Shown in pieces: positions 1 through 7,329 of a DNA stretch of 64,000 nucleotides. The notes below the pieces were generated by a model. The model saw only the letters and a program-made list of their open reading frames with translations. It was not told where the DNA came from and made no database searches. The first letter of the stretch is position 1; each line of letters begins with the position of its first letter. The DNA is taken from contig CAYUKA010000003.1 in NCBI GenBank assembly GCA_964445195.1, forward strand, positions 79,121 through 143,120, given 5' to 3'. The DNA comes from UM-FILTER-47-13 sp964445195. Its GTDB lineage: Bacteria > Pseudomonadota > Alphaproteobacteria > Micavibrionales > Micavibrionaceae. The translations under genes and the position numbers were made by a program.

Positions 1-623
1 GCAACGGACCGGCCCTTATAGTCACACACATCATTAAAGGTCTTCATCTGCGCCAGTTGTCCGACAAAACGCCCGGCCGATCCCCCGGCCTGCTCGACCA
101 GCGCTTCGAAACGGCCGCCTGCCTGATCATTCACGTACCGGCCCAGCTCACAAAGTGAGTCATGAAACATGCCATTCAGGCGGCGACTGTAGGGCTGAGT
201 CGTATCAAAGTGGAACAAACGCGCACAATCCGCCGCACTCATCGCGACCAGATCGCGCGCCGTCAGGGGCGCATTGCTCTCAAAATGCCTTTTTAGCCGC
301 GTGGCGACTGTGAAATACAGCGATTCATCGATAAACGGCATAGCCTCCTGCAACAAATGCCGTTCAAAACCGGAACCGAAATTCACAGCCTCGACACACA
401 TCACATAGGCCGCTGTCGTTTCAGCATCACCGATATAATGATGATCCAGATCGTATGTGTCTTCAGGGGCTTCGTCAGGCAGGCTGTCAGCATAGGCCGC
501 GATCCTGTCCTCACGCACGGTTACATGTTCGCTGTGCAGGAAAACATGACGAAAGCCCGCACGAATATCGTCGAAGAAATCAACGGCCGGCAAGGCGACA
601 GACGGAAGCGGCTTTGTTGCCAT
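1..623 (-). CDS. Queuosine salvage protein (DUF2419/Qng1 family), 3' end cut by window edge
   Basis: An open frame starts with ATG at 623 and runs off the left edge, giving about 207 residues. The protein carries the order of conserved blocks seen in eukaryotic and bacterial queuosine 5'-phosphate N-glycosylases: a VREDRIAAYADSL block near residue 35, YVMCVEAVNFGSGF near 73-86, and an alpha-helical block with GGRFEALVEQAGGSA near 167-181 that matches the FGGSF...SA segment of human Qng1. These enzymes release queuine from queuosine 5'-monophosphate so it can be re-inserted into tRNA; that function is inferred from family membership. Only 3 bases separate it from the lpxC stop, so it is probably co-transcribed as the last gene of the dcw transcript. 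The C-terminal catalytic region lies outside the window. Confidence 0.75.
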   Translation of the reverse strand, partial: MATKPLPSVALPAVDFFDDIRAGFRHVFLHSEHVTVREDRIAAYADSLPDEAPEDTYDLDHHYIGDAETTAAYVMCVEAVNFGSGFERHLLQEAMPFIDESLYFTVATRLKRHFESNAPLTARDLVAMSAADCARLFHFDTTQPYSRRLNGMFHDSLCELGRYVNDQAGGRFEALVEQAGGSAGRFVGQLAQMKTFNDVCDYKGRSV

Positions 624-626
624 AGA

Positions 627-1556
627 TTAGGTGCGCGCGCTACGGGACGATGACACAACGGCGCGATACGGCACCGGACTGTGAGCCTCTGCTTCACTAG
701 TCACCTCGACCCAGCGGTAATTGCGCTGGTCGGCGAAAACCGCGTGCAGAAGCTGGTTATTCAGGGCATGGCCCGGCTTGTCAGCATCATAAGCGCCCAA
801 AATCGGCGCGCCGGCAAGATACAGGTCACCGATCGCGTCAAGCAGCTTGTGGCGAATAAATTCATCGCCATAGCGCAGACCGTCTTCGTTCAGGACCTTG
901 TCTTCATCAAGCACAATCGCATTCTCCAGCGATCCGCCCTGCGCGAGGCCGTTCTTACGCAAGGCGGCGACTTCGTGCAGGAAGCCGAAGGTGCGCGCAT
1001 CAGCCAGATCGTGACGGAAATTCCCGTTCACCAATGTAATCTCGCGGGTCTGGCGGCCAATCGACGGATGATCAAATTCAATTGCACCGCCAAAAATGCT
1101 GCCAACCGCCGGCATCAACCGGGCAAACTTGCCCTCTTCGCGGACTGTAACTTCACGCAGAATTTTAAGCGCGCGGCGCGGCTTGCCCTGCGCCGTAAGA
1201 CCTGTTTCATCAATACGCGCAACAAACGGCGCGGCGCTGCCGTCCATAACCGGTACTTCAGCCCCGTCCAGTTCAACAATCACATTATCAACGCCGCATC
1301 CGCGCAACGCCGCCATCAGATGCTCTACAGTGCCGACACGCGCCCCGGCTTCATTGGCAATCACCGTACATAACCGGGTATCGGCCACACGGTCCCAGCG
1401 CGCCGGAATAACGCCGCCGTCACCGGCAATGTCTGTACGCATAAACACAATGCCCGTATCCACCGCCGCCGGCTTTAAAGTCATATGAACCATAGCGCCG
1501 GAATGGAGGCCGACGCCATTAATAGTGATATCCGCTTTGATCGTATGCTGCTTCAT
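627..1556 (-). CDS. lpxC: UDP-3-O-acyl-N-acetylglucosamine deacetylase (LpxC)
   Basis: LpxC is the zinc enzyme that removes the acetyl group from UDP-3-O-acyl-GlcNAc, the committed step of lipid A synthesis. The 309-residue product has the usual length. It shows the first zinc His in TVEHLMAALRGCGVDN (about residue 78), and HKLLDAIGDLYL (about 235-246) supplies the second His, the Asp ligand and catalytic residues. The ATG at 1556 (MKQHTIKADI) was chosen because the family starts here; the frame stays open upstream to 1640 but that extension lacks similarity. It follows ftsZ, as in most alphaproteobacteria, but is separated from it by a strong terminator-like hairpin, so it may depend on read-through or its own promoter. 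A lipid A outer membrane is implied. Confidence 0.95.
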   Translation of the reverse strand: MKQHTIKADITINGVGLHSGAMVHMTLKPAAVDTGIVFMRTDIAGDGGVIPARWDRVADTRLCTVIANEAGARVGTVEHLMAALRGCGVDNVIVELDGAEVPVMDGSAAPFVARIDETGLTAQGKPRRALKILREVTVREEGKFARLMPAVGSIFGGAIEFDHPSIGRQTREITLVNGNFRHDLADARTFGFLHEVAALRKNGLAQGGSLENAIVLDEDKVLNEDGLRYGDEFIRHKLLDAIGDLYLAGAPILGAYDADKPGHALNNQLLHAVFADQRNYRWVEVTSEAEAHSPVPYRAVVSSSRSART

Positions 1557-1680
1557 AAAAAAACCGCCGCACTTCTCGCAAAAGTTAAATTTTTTCCTGA
1601 TTACTGAGTATAGGGCAGAGGACTTTACAAAACAAATCACGCTTTGTTGCGCTTTGTTACAATGACATCCTCCTGTATTT

Positions 1681-1714
1681 CAAAGAAAAAAGTGGGGTCC
1701 ATAAAGGACCCCAC
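1681..1714 (-). terminator. Intrinsic terminator after ftsZ
   Basis: A perfect 9-bp stem (GTGGGGTCC, 1692-1700; GGACCCCAC, 1706-1714) with a 5-base loop is followed on the minus strand by TTTTTTCTTTG. It lies 29 bases past the ftsZ stop and upstream of lpxC, so it should end or attenuate dcw transcription before lpxC. Confidence 0.85.
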
Positions 1715-1742
1715 GGAGGAGAGTAGCCGCTCCGTTGGACGG

Positions 1743-3611
1743 CTAGTTGGCTTGGCGACGGAGGAAAGCAGGTATGTCAAGCTCGTCTTCTGACGGCGCA
1801 TTATCAGTCTGCGGCGCTTCAATATTCAGGCTGCCCTGTTGTTGGACGGCTGGCGCAGCCTGCGTTTCACGTTGCGGCGCCCGCAGGCCGGTCATAAAAC
1901 CGCCACCGGAACCACCAGCAGCGCCGCCGGATGATTCGCCCTGTCCGGTCTCTTCATCACGGCCCACATGAGTGCGCAGGGGACTGGTAAAACGTTCAAA
2001 CAAAGTCGGCGTTTTCTTCTTCGGCGCAGCCGCATGACTACTGCCCGGCACAGGCGGACGCAGGTTCAGGCCCGGCGATGTTGCGGTCTGAACCGGCGGT
2101 TCGGGCTGGCGAGCCGCCGGCGGCGCCGACAGACTTGATTGTTCCGGCAATGACGGCGCTTCATAACGGGCCGGCTCAGCCGGCTGCGGCGGGATGAATG
2201 AGTCATTGTAAACCGTACCGCGCGGGACTCCGGTTTCGGCGGCCTGCGAAGAAGAAGAAGGCGCAGCAGAAACCTGCATCACCGGCTGCGCGGGCGTAAC
2301 CGGTGATGCGGGCGGTTGTGCCGGCACCGGCGCGGCCGGCGCCTCAAACGCCTGCTGCTCAAACATATCGCTTTCCGGTTCTTCGGTCTTCTTAGTGGCC
2401 GCCAGTGCCGCAGCATAACTCATTGATGACGCGGTCATCGGCCCGGCCTGCGGAATATGCGCCGACGCAGACGACACCGGCGCCTCAGGCTTTTTTGCAA
2501 TAACCGGCTCCGCGGCAACAGTCTCGGAAACAGAGGCTTTCTCCGTGTTCGGCTGTGCCCGCTCCAGCTTGCGCTCGGGCTGCTGACGGCTGGTAACAGC
2601 ATTAATCAGCCCGCCGCCCTGCGGCTTTTGCCGTCGCTGGCTTTCAGCATCAATACCGGTCGCTACAACAGAAACCCGCATAATACCCTCAAGTTTCTCG
2701 TCAAACGTCGAGCCGAAGATAATATTCGCGTCAGGGTCGACCTCGTCGCGGATGCGGTTACAGGCTTCATCGACTTCGAACAGCGTCATGTCCATGCCGC
2801 CGGTCACGTTAATGATCACGCCGCGCGCGCCTTTCATCGACACATCGTCAAGCAGCGGGTTGTTGATCGCCGATTCGGCGGCTTCAATCGCACGCTTCTC
2901 GCCCTCGGCGTCGCCGGTCCCCATCATCGCCTTGCCCATCTCCAGCATCGCGCTGCGGATATCGGCGAAATCGAGATTGATCAGGCCGGGCATGACCATC
3001 AGGTCGGTCACGCCGCGGACACCCGACTGCAGAACCGAATCCGCCATCTTAAAGGCCTCGGCAAACGTCGTTTTTTCATTGGCGACGCGGAACAAATTCT
3101 GGTTCGGGATCACGATCAGCGTATCGACATAGCCCTGCATTTCCTCAATACCGGCTTCCGCCATCTTCATCCGGTGCGAGCCTTCAAAGTGAAACGGCTT
3201 GGTCACAACCCCGACGGTCAGAACACCCATTTCGCGGCAGGCTTTGGCAATGACCGGCGCGGCGCCCGTCCCCGTGCCGCCGCCCATACCGGCTGTAATA
3301 AAGGCCATGTTGGAGCCTTCCAGATGCCGCATCACGTCATCCAGCGTTTCTTCGGCAGCAGCCTTGCCGATTTCCGGCTTGGCACCGGCACCGAGGCCAC
3401 CCGTCACAGTCGCGCCCAATTGGACCTTGGCTTCGCTGAGCGACCCTTCAAGCGCCTGCGCATCGGTATTGCAGACCACGAACTCGCAGCCCTGCAGGCC
3501 CGAGGCGATCATGTTATTGACGGCATTACCACCGGCGCCGCCGATACCGAGAACGGTAATTTTGGGAGACAATTTCTGGACTTCCTTGTGCTGCATTCTG
3601 ACGTTGATCAT
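1743..3611 (-). CDS. ftsZ: Cell division protein FtsZ with long proline/alanine-rich linker
   Basis: FtsZ is the tubulin-like GTPase that forms the Z ring. The 622-residue product has the GTP-binding GGAGGNAVNNM (about 23-33), the tubulin signature GGGTGTGAAPV (about 110-120), and the T7 region NLDFADIRSAM (about 212-222). After the globular domain (to about 335) there is an unusually long linker of about 270 residues rich in Pro, Ala, Gln and Ser, ending in the conserved C-terminal peptide LDIPAFLRRQ that binds FtsA and other anchors. Long linkers are typical of alphaproteobacterial FtsZ. The start at 3611 is set by a GGAGGAT ribosome-binding site 8-9 bases upstream. A 351-base upstream gap with candidate DnaA, CtrA-like and GANTC sites suggests cell-cycle control. 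Confidence 0.97.
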   Translation of the reverse strand: MINVRMQHKEVQKLSPKITVLGIGGAGGNAVNNMIASGLQGCEFVVCNTDAQALEGSLSEAKVQLGATVTGGLGAGAKPEIGKAAAEETLDDVMRHLEGSNMAFITAGMGGGTGTGAAPVIAKACREMGVLTVGVVTKPFHFEGSHRMKMAEAGIEEMQGYVDTLIVIPNQNLFRVANEKTTFAEAFKMADSVLQSGVRGVTDLMVMPGLINLDFADIRSAMLEMGKAMMGTGDAEGEKRAIEAAESAINNPLLDDVSMKGARGVIINVTGGMDMTLFEVDEACNRIRDEVDPDANIIFGSTFDEKLEGIMRVSVVATGIDAESQRRQKPQGGGLINAVTSRQQPERKLERAQPNTEKASVSETVAAEPVIAKKPEAPVSSASAHIPQAGPMTASSMSYAAALAATKKTEEPESDMFEQQAFEAPAAPVPAQPPASPVTPAQPVMQVSAAPSSSSQAAETGVPRGTVYNDSFIPPQPAEPARYEAPSLPEQSSLSAPPAARQPEPPVQTATSPGLNLRPPVPGSSHAAAPKKKTPTLFERFTSPLRTHVGRDEETGQGESSGGAAGGSGGGFMTGLRAPQRETQAAPAVQQQGSLNIEAPQTDNAPSEDELDIPAFLRRQAN

Positions 3612-3766
3612 AGGTGGGATCCTCCGTAGGCGAGATACTTTGATCTTATTTTGATTTTAGTTGGCGGGAAAGAGGGGATTTAAAGATGTCTACAGGAAAC
3701 TCAAGAATTTCAGGCGCTTTTACTCTCCCATGACTTGGTTTAAAACTTGAAACGATTTCGCTAACC

Positions 3767-3957
3767 GACTCTGGCGATTCATATTTTCGAGTGTGACAAA
3801 GGACAGCCGATTCGTGAAGAGCGTAAAAACAACTTCCTGTGGATAAGTTAGGGTTTATGCACAGTTTTTCAAGATAACAAAGGATTAAGGCCGCTTTAGG
3901 GCTGTTGACGGGGATGTGTATAAGGTGTGAATCCTGGGACAATCTATGATCAGACTC
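3767..3957. promoter_or_regulatory. ftsZ upstream region with three DnaA boxes and five GANTC sites
   Basis: The 351-base gap 3612-3962 between ftsA and ftsZ has no convincing gene. It contains three exact matches to TTATNCACA: 3838-3846 (minus, TTATCCACA), 3855-3863 (plus, TTATGCACA) and 3915-3923 (minus, TTATACACA). GANTC occurs at 3767-3771, 3776-3780, 3809-3813, 3929-3933 and 3953-3957. One-mismatch CtrA-like motifs overlap at 3885-3899 (TTAA-N7-TTAG on plus) and just beside it on minus (TTAA-N7-TTAT). In Caulobacter, ftsZ is controlled by DnaA, CtrA and GANTC methylation; that this region works the same way is inference. I could not fix a clear -35/-10 pair. Confidence 0.6.
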
Positions 3958-3962
3958 GCCGA

Positions 3963-5231
3963 TCACCAATTCTCCCGCAGCCAAAACCGGGCCCGTTCCC
4001 ACAGCGTACCCGGCTCGACCTGCGCCATGATTTCAGCAGGGATTTCATCGCTACGCTCTGCGATATAGGTCAACAGCCCCGCTGTCGTGGCAAAAGCCGG
4101 GCCGCTGACCGCATCCGCCAGCCCTTCGGCCCGCAGCGGCTGGCCCAGCCGCACCTGCTTGTCGAGCACTGACTGGCTTAGTTCGCGCAGGCCCGGCAGC
4201 TGGCTGGCGCCGCCGGTCAGGATTACCCGCCGGCCGGCATACTGGCCTGCGCCGCTATCCTGCAGGCGCGCCCGCACCATTTCGAGAATTTCCTCCAGCC
4301 GTGGCTGGATGATGCCGACCAGCAGGGAGCGCGGCGCATGGTTCGGGTGAGTCTGGTGATCTTCACCGATCTGCGGCACATCGATCAACTCGTTCTCGTC
4401 CATCGCGCTGGCGACCGCGCTGCCATACAGCACCTTGAGGCGCTCGGCATCGCTGATTGTCGTTGTCAGGCCGCGGGCGATATCGCTGGTTACATGCTGG
4501 CCGCCGAGCGGAAACGCATCACCGTACACCATCGCCCCGTTATAAAAGACGGCGATAGAGGTTAAACCGCCGCCCATATCAATCACGGTACAGCCGAGGT
4601 CCATTTCATCTTCAACAAGACAGGACAGGCCGGCGGCATAACAGGACTCGCACAAGGCGGCGATATCCAGATGGGAGCGTTCGATACAGGTTGCAATATT
4701 ACGCAACGCGTTAATCTCTCCGGTTACCAGGCGGATATCGACCGCCAGCCGGTCGCCGAACATACCGCGCGGCGCGCGGATGCCGTTATGGCCGTCAATC
4801 GTATAGGTCACGGGAATAGTATGGATCAGTTCAGAATCGCCATTTACCGCCTGTCCCTGCGCCTGCGCCAAAGCCCGGCGTACATCATTGTCGGTCACTT
4901 CCTGCCCGGCAATCTCGACATCAATCGTGAAATCGTGCGTACGGGCGTGCACACCGGGCACATTTATCACGACCTCACGCAGCGGGTAGCCTTTCATCGC
5001 CGCCGCCGCCATATTTTCTGCAGCATGGACCGCCTGCCGGATGGCGCTCTCGGCCGCATCAAGGTCGGTTACCGTGCCGGACTTGATTCCCTTCGACGCC
5101 TGATGGCCCGAGCCCAGAACCTCGAACCGTCCTTCATCATCAATAACGCGGGCAATCAGGCAGGCAATCTTGCTGGAACCGATATCCAGCGCGGCAATAA
5201 CAGAGCCTTTGGGTTTGGGTTTATGGTTCAT
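3963..5231 (-). CDS. ftsA: Cell division protein FtsA
   Basis: FtsA is the actin-like ATPase that tethers FtsZ to the membrane and recruits late divisome proteins. The 422-residue product begins with the phosphate-1 motif ALDIGSSKIACLIA (about 14-27), contains the IDMGGGLTSIAVF phosphate-2 segment (about 217-229) and the adenosine motif ILTGGASQLPG (about 338-348). It ends with the short amphipathic helix LWERARFWLRENW expected of the membrane-targeting sequence. The usual family length is about 410-430. It sits between ftsQ and ftsZ as expected, but a 163-base palindromic repeat separates it from ftsQ, so it may not share the tight coupling seen elsewhere in this cluster. Confidence 0.96.
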   Translation of the reverse strand: MNHKPKPKGSVIAALDIGSSKIACLIARVIDDEGRFEVLGSGHQASKGIKSGTVTDLDAAESAIRQAVHAAENMAAAAMKGYPLREVVINVPGVHARTHDFTIDVEIAGQEVTDNDVRRALAQAQGQAVNGDSELIHTIPVTYTIDGHNGIRAPRGMFGDRLAVDIRLVTGEINALRNIATCIERSHLDIAALCESCYAAGLSCLVEDEMDLGCTVIDMGGGLTSIAVFYNGAMVYGDAFPLGGQHVTSDIARGLTTTISDAERLKVLYGSAVASAMDENELIDVPQIGEDHQTHPNHAPRSLLVGIIQPRLEEILEMVRARLQDSGAGQYAGRRVILTGGASQLPGLRELSQSVLDKQVRLGQPLRAEGLADAVSGPAFATTAGLLTYIAERSDEIPAEIMAQVEPGTLWERARFWLRENW

Positions 5232-5256
5232 GACATGCCGCTTTTCAGTTTTATTA

Positions 5257-5419
5257 AACCACGAAGGACACTAAGGGCACGAAGACAGCGAGGCAAAACC
5301 GCGCGTAGCGCATCATTCGATAACGATACCATTGGCAAAGCGTTTACATCGTTGCGCCTGCGGCGCACAAACGTAAAGACATCTTCGTGCTCTTCATGCG
5401 CTTCGTGCGCTTCGTGGTT
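5257..5419. repeat. Palindromic intergenic repeat between ftsQ and ftsA
   Basis: The ends are inverted (AACCACGAA at 5257-5265; TTCGTGGTT at 5411-5419) and built of degenerate CACGAAG-like units. The interior contains a second imperfect palindrome around 5340-5378. The whole element fits in the ftsQ-ftsA gap. Translated, it gives NHEAHEAHEEHE and MVSLSND strings that recur in repeat-derived spurious frames of many genomes. It is likely a non-coding dispersed element. Confidence 0.7.
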
Positions 5420-5424
5420 AAATA

Positions 5425-6300
5425 TCATATATCGCCTCCCTCAAGCCCGGCCTTGTATTCCTGTACCGCCCCCGGTTTGGTGCGCACCGTGATCCGGTCC
5501 GGCAGGCGCATATCGACCACGGTAATATCCTTATCCAGCAGCCCGTCCTCTTCCTGTGCCTTTGCCAGGCGGCGCAGCGCAAAACCAGGGTCCTCTTCCG
5601 GCAGGCGCACGGTAATGCCGTTTTTCAGGGTCAGGTCCCAGCGCCGCTCGCCGACCCAGCCCGCCGCTTCAACCCGTGCCTGTAAGACCGGTTCCGCCGC
5701 CAGCAGCGGCAGCAACGCCGCCACATGCGCCGGCGCGTCCTCACCCACCAGCAAGATCAGGTCCTTGTACGGCGCAAGATCACGATCGGTCAGCGTCACG
5801 CCGTCCGCATCAATCACCCGGACCTTGCGCTTGCTCTGCCACAGCGCCACGGGCTCGCGCTCGATCAGGCCGATATAAATCGTATCCGGCAGGCGGCGCT
5901 CAACATGCGCCATACGCACCCAGGAAATCCGTTCAATCATCTCCTTGGCTTCAGCCGGGTCAAAAGCGAAAAGCGGATCGCCGCGCTCAATATTGATCAG
6001 TGCGCGCAGGACGTCGGGATCGCTGTGAAACCGCCCTTCCACCAAGATATTCTCAACGGCGAAACCGCCGGCCGCCGCCAGCTCGTAAAGCTGCTGCTGG
6101 GTCCAGATGCCGGTGCGCTGTGCCGCGCCGCTGAGAACAACCCACGCGCCAAGCCAGATGACAAACACCGCCGCCCCGGCAGCGATGCCGAAACGCCGCG
6201 CCCACAAGGCCGCGATATCAATCAGGCGGGCCGCTTTTTCGCGGCGGGCGCGCCGGCGTTTGAGTCCTGTTTTTGTGGTTCCTGTTCGCGTCCGTGGCAT
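5425..6300 (-). CDS. ftsQ: Cell division protein FtsQ
   Basis: FtsQ is the bitopic membrane protein that bridges early and late divisome parts. The 291-residue product has an Arg/Lys-rich cytoplasmic tail (1-30), one transmembrane helix at about 36-56, and a POTRA domain (about 77-145; FAVENILVEGRFHSDPDVLR) followed by the FtsQ beta domain. The frame begins inside the end of ddl, giving a 79-base overlap. No later ATG precedes the transmembrane segment, and the basic N-terminus is what the family has, so I keep this start. It is followed by a palindromic repeat before ftsA. Confidence 0.9.
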   Translation of the reverse strand: MPRTRTGTTKTGLKRRRARREKAARLIDIAALWARRFGIAAGAAVFVIWLGAWVVLSGAAQRTGIWTQQQLYELAAAGGFAVENILVEGRFHSDPDVLRALINIERGDPLFAFDPAEAKEMIERISWVRMAHVERRLPDTIYIGLIEREPVALWQSKRKVRVIDADGVTLTDRDLAPYKDLILLVGEDAPAHVAALLPLLAAEPVLQARVEAAGWVGERRWDLTLKNGITVRLPEEDPGFALRRLAKAQEEDGLLDKDITVVDMRLPDRITVRTKPGAVQEYKAGLEGGDI

Positions 6301-7208
6301 TGTGCGGTTTCAACAAGGTGAGAGCAAAGTTCAACAAAAGACATGCCGTTATGGATGACCTGGGACGGGCCGATTGACTCCGCCGTCAGACCGGGCTGGG
6401 TATTGATCTCCAGAAAATAAAGACCGTCCGGGCCGCCCGCGCTGTCATCATAGCGAAAATCACAGCGCGCAAGACCCGCACACCCGATCCCATTATACAC
6501 GGCTTCGGCGGAATTCAGAGCGCTTTTATACACATCATCGGGCAGCTTCGCCGGCAGGATCGTCTCGGTGCGGGTATCGTGATACTTGGCCTCGTAATCA
6601 AAAAAGCGCGTATGCGAGACAATCTCGGTCACCGCCTGCGCCCGCCCGTCCAGCACCGCGACGGTCAGTTCCCGGCCGGGAACATAACGTTCCACCAGCA
6701 CCTCTTCGCCGAACGCCCAGCTCTCGGCATCAAGCGGTGGCTGGTTCTCCTGATCCATGATGATCCGTACACCGACGCTGGACCCTTCGCAGGCCGGCTT
6801 GACGACATAAGGCGGCTCCATGACATGCCCGGCCAGTGCCGCGGCGACACTGACAACGATGCCATCAGGCACCTTAACGCCGAAGCTTTCCGCCAGCCGC
6901 TTGCACAGCGGCTTGTCCATGCCAATCGCCGACGCCGTTACGCCAGAATGGGTATAGGGAATCTCCAGTACATCAAGCAAAGCCTGGATCGTGCCGTCCT
7001 CGCCGCCCTTGCCGTGCAAGTTATTGAACACGACATCCGGGCGCGGGCTCAAAGCCGCTTCAAGATAGGATAGATCTTTTTTAGCATCGATGACATCAAC
7101 ATCATAGCCGCCGGCGCGCAGAGCCTGTTCAACCTCTTTGCCCTTGCTCAGCGACACCTGCCGCTCCGCCGACCAGCCCCCGACAAGTAATGCGACTTTT
7201 TTGGTCAT
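6222..7208 (-). CDS. ddl: D-alanine--D-alanine ligase
   Basis: Ddl is the ATP-grasp enzyme that makes the D-Ala-D-Ala dipeptide added by MurF. The 328-residue product starts VALLVGGWSAERQVSL and shows YTHSGVTASAIGMDK (substrate and hinge), the ATP-binding PPYVVKPACEGSSVGV (about 142-157) and the metal-binding LEINTQPGLT (about 277-286). A GGGAGGG ribosome-binding site precedes ATG 7208. The last 20 or so residues (Gln/Pro/Lys/Ala-rich) lie beyond the usual family end and are encoded by DNA shared with the start of ftsQ. A palindromic repeat separates it from murB upstream. Confidence 0.95.
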   Translation of the reverse strand: MTKKVALLVGGWSAERQVSLSKGKEVEQALRAGGYDVDVIDAKKDLSYLEAALSPRPDVVFNNLHGKGGEDGTIQALLDVLEIPYTHSGVTASAIGMDKPLCKRLAESFGVKVPDGIVVSVAAALAGHVMEPPYVVKPACEGSSVGVRIIMDQENQPPLDAESWAFGEEVLVERYVPGRELTVAVLDGRAQAVTEIVSHTRFFDYEAKYHDTRTETILPAKLPDDVYKSALNSAEAVYNGIGCAGLARCDFRYDDSAGGPDGLYFLEINTQPGLTAESIGPSQVIHNGMSFVELCSHLVETAQCHGREQEPQKQDSNAGAPAAKKRPA

Positions 7209-7229
7209 AGAACGAGCCCTCCCTTTTCT

Positions 7230-7315
7230 GTCATGGCGAGCACAGCGAAGCCATCCAGAACGCCAAGGCCAAAGGCCTCTGGATTGCCGTGTCGACTACG
7301 CCTCCTCGCAATGAC
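7230..7315. repeat. TCATTGCGA-type palindromic repeat between murB and ddl
   Basis: The element has near-inverted ends (GTCATGGCGAG at 7230-7240; CTCGCAATGAC at 7305-7315) and internal arms around CCATCCAGA and TCTGGATTGCC. It belongs with the copies at 8376-8475 and 61401-61560. It occupies almost the whole murB-ddl gap and could form a large RNA hairpin in the transcript. Confidence 0.75.
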
Positions 7316-7329
7316 TATATAGCTGCTGT

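Noticed and set aside
3838..3923. Replication origin from the three DnaA boxes
   Set aside because: No AT-rich unwinding region, no dnaA, hemE or parAB nearby, and the cluster is within dcw. A promoter role fits better.
3646..4002. 118-residue frame in the ftsA-ftsZ gap
   Set aside because: No ribosome-binding site or family features; the region is better explained as regulatory.
5228..5428. Open frame with NHEAHEAHEEHE in the ftsQ-ftsA gap
   Set aside because: It is the translation of a palindromic repeat and has no independent support.
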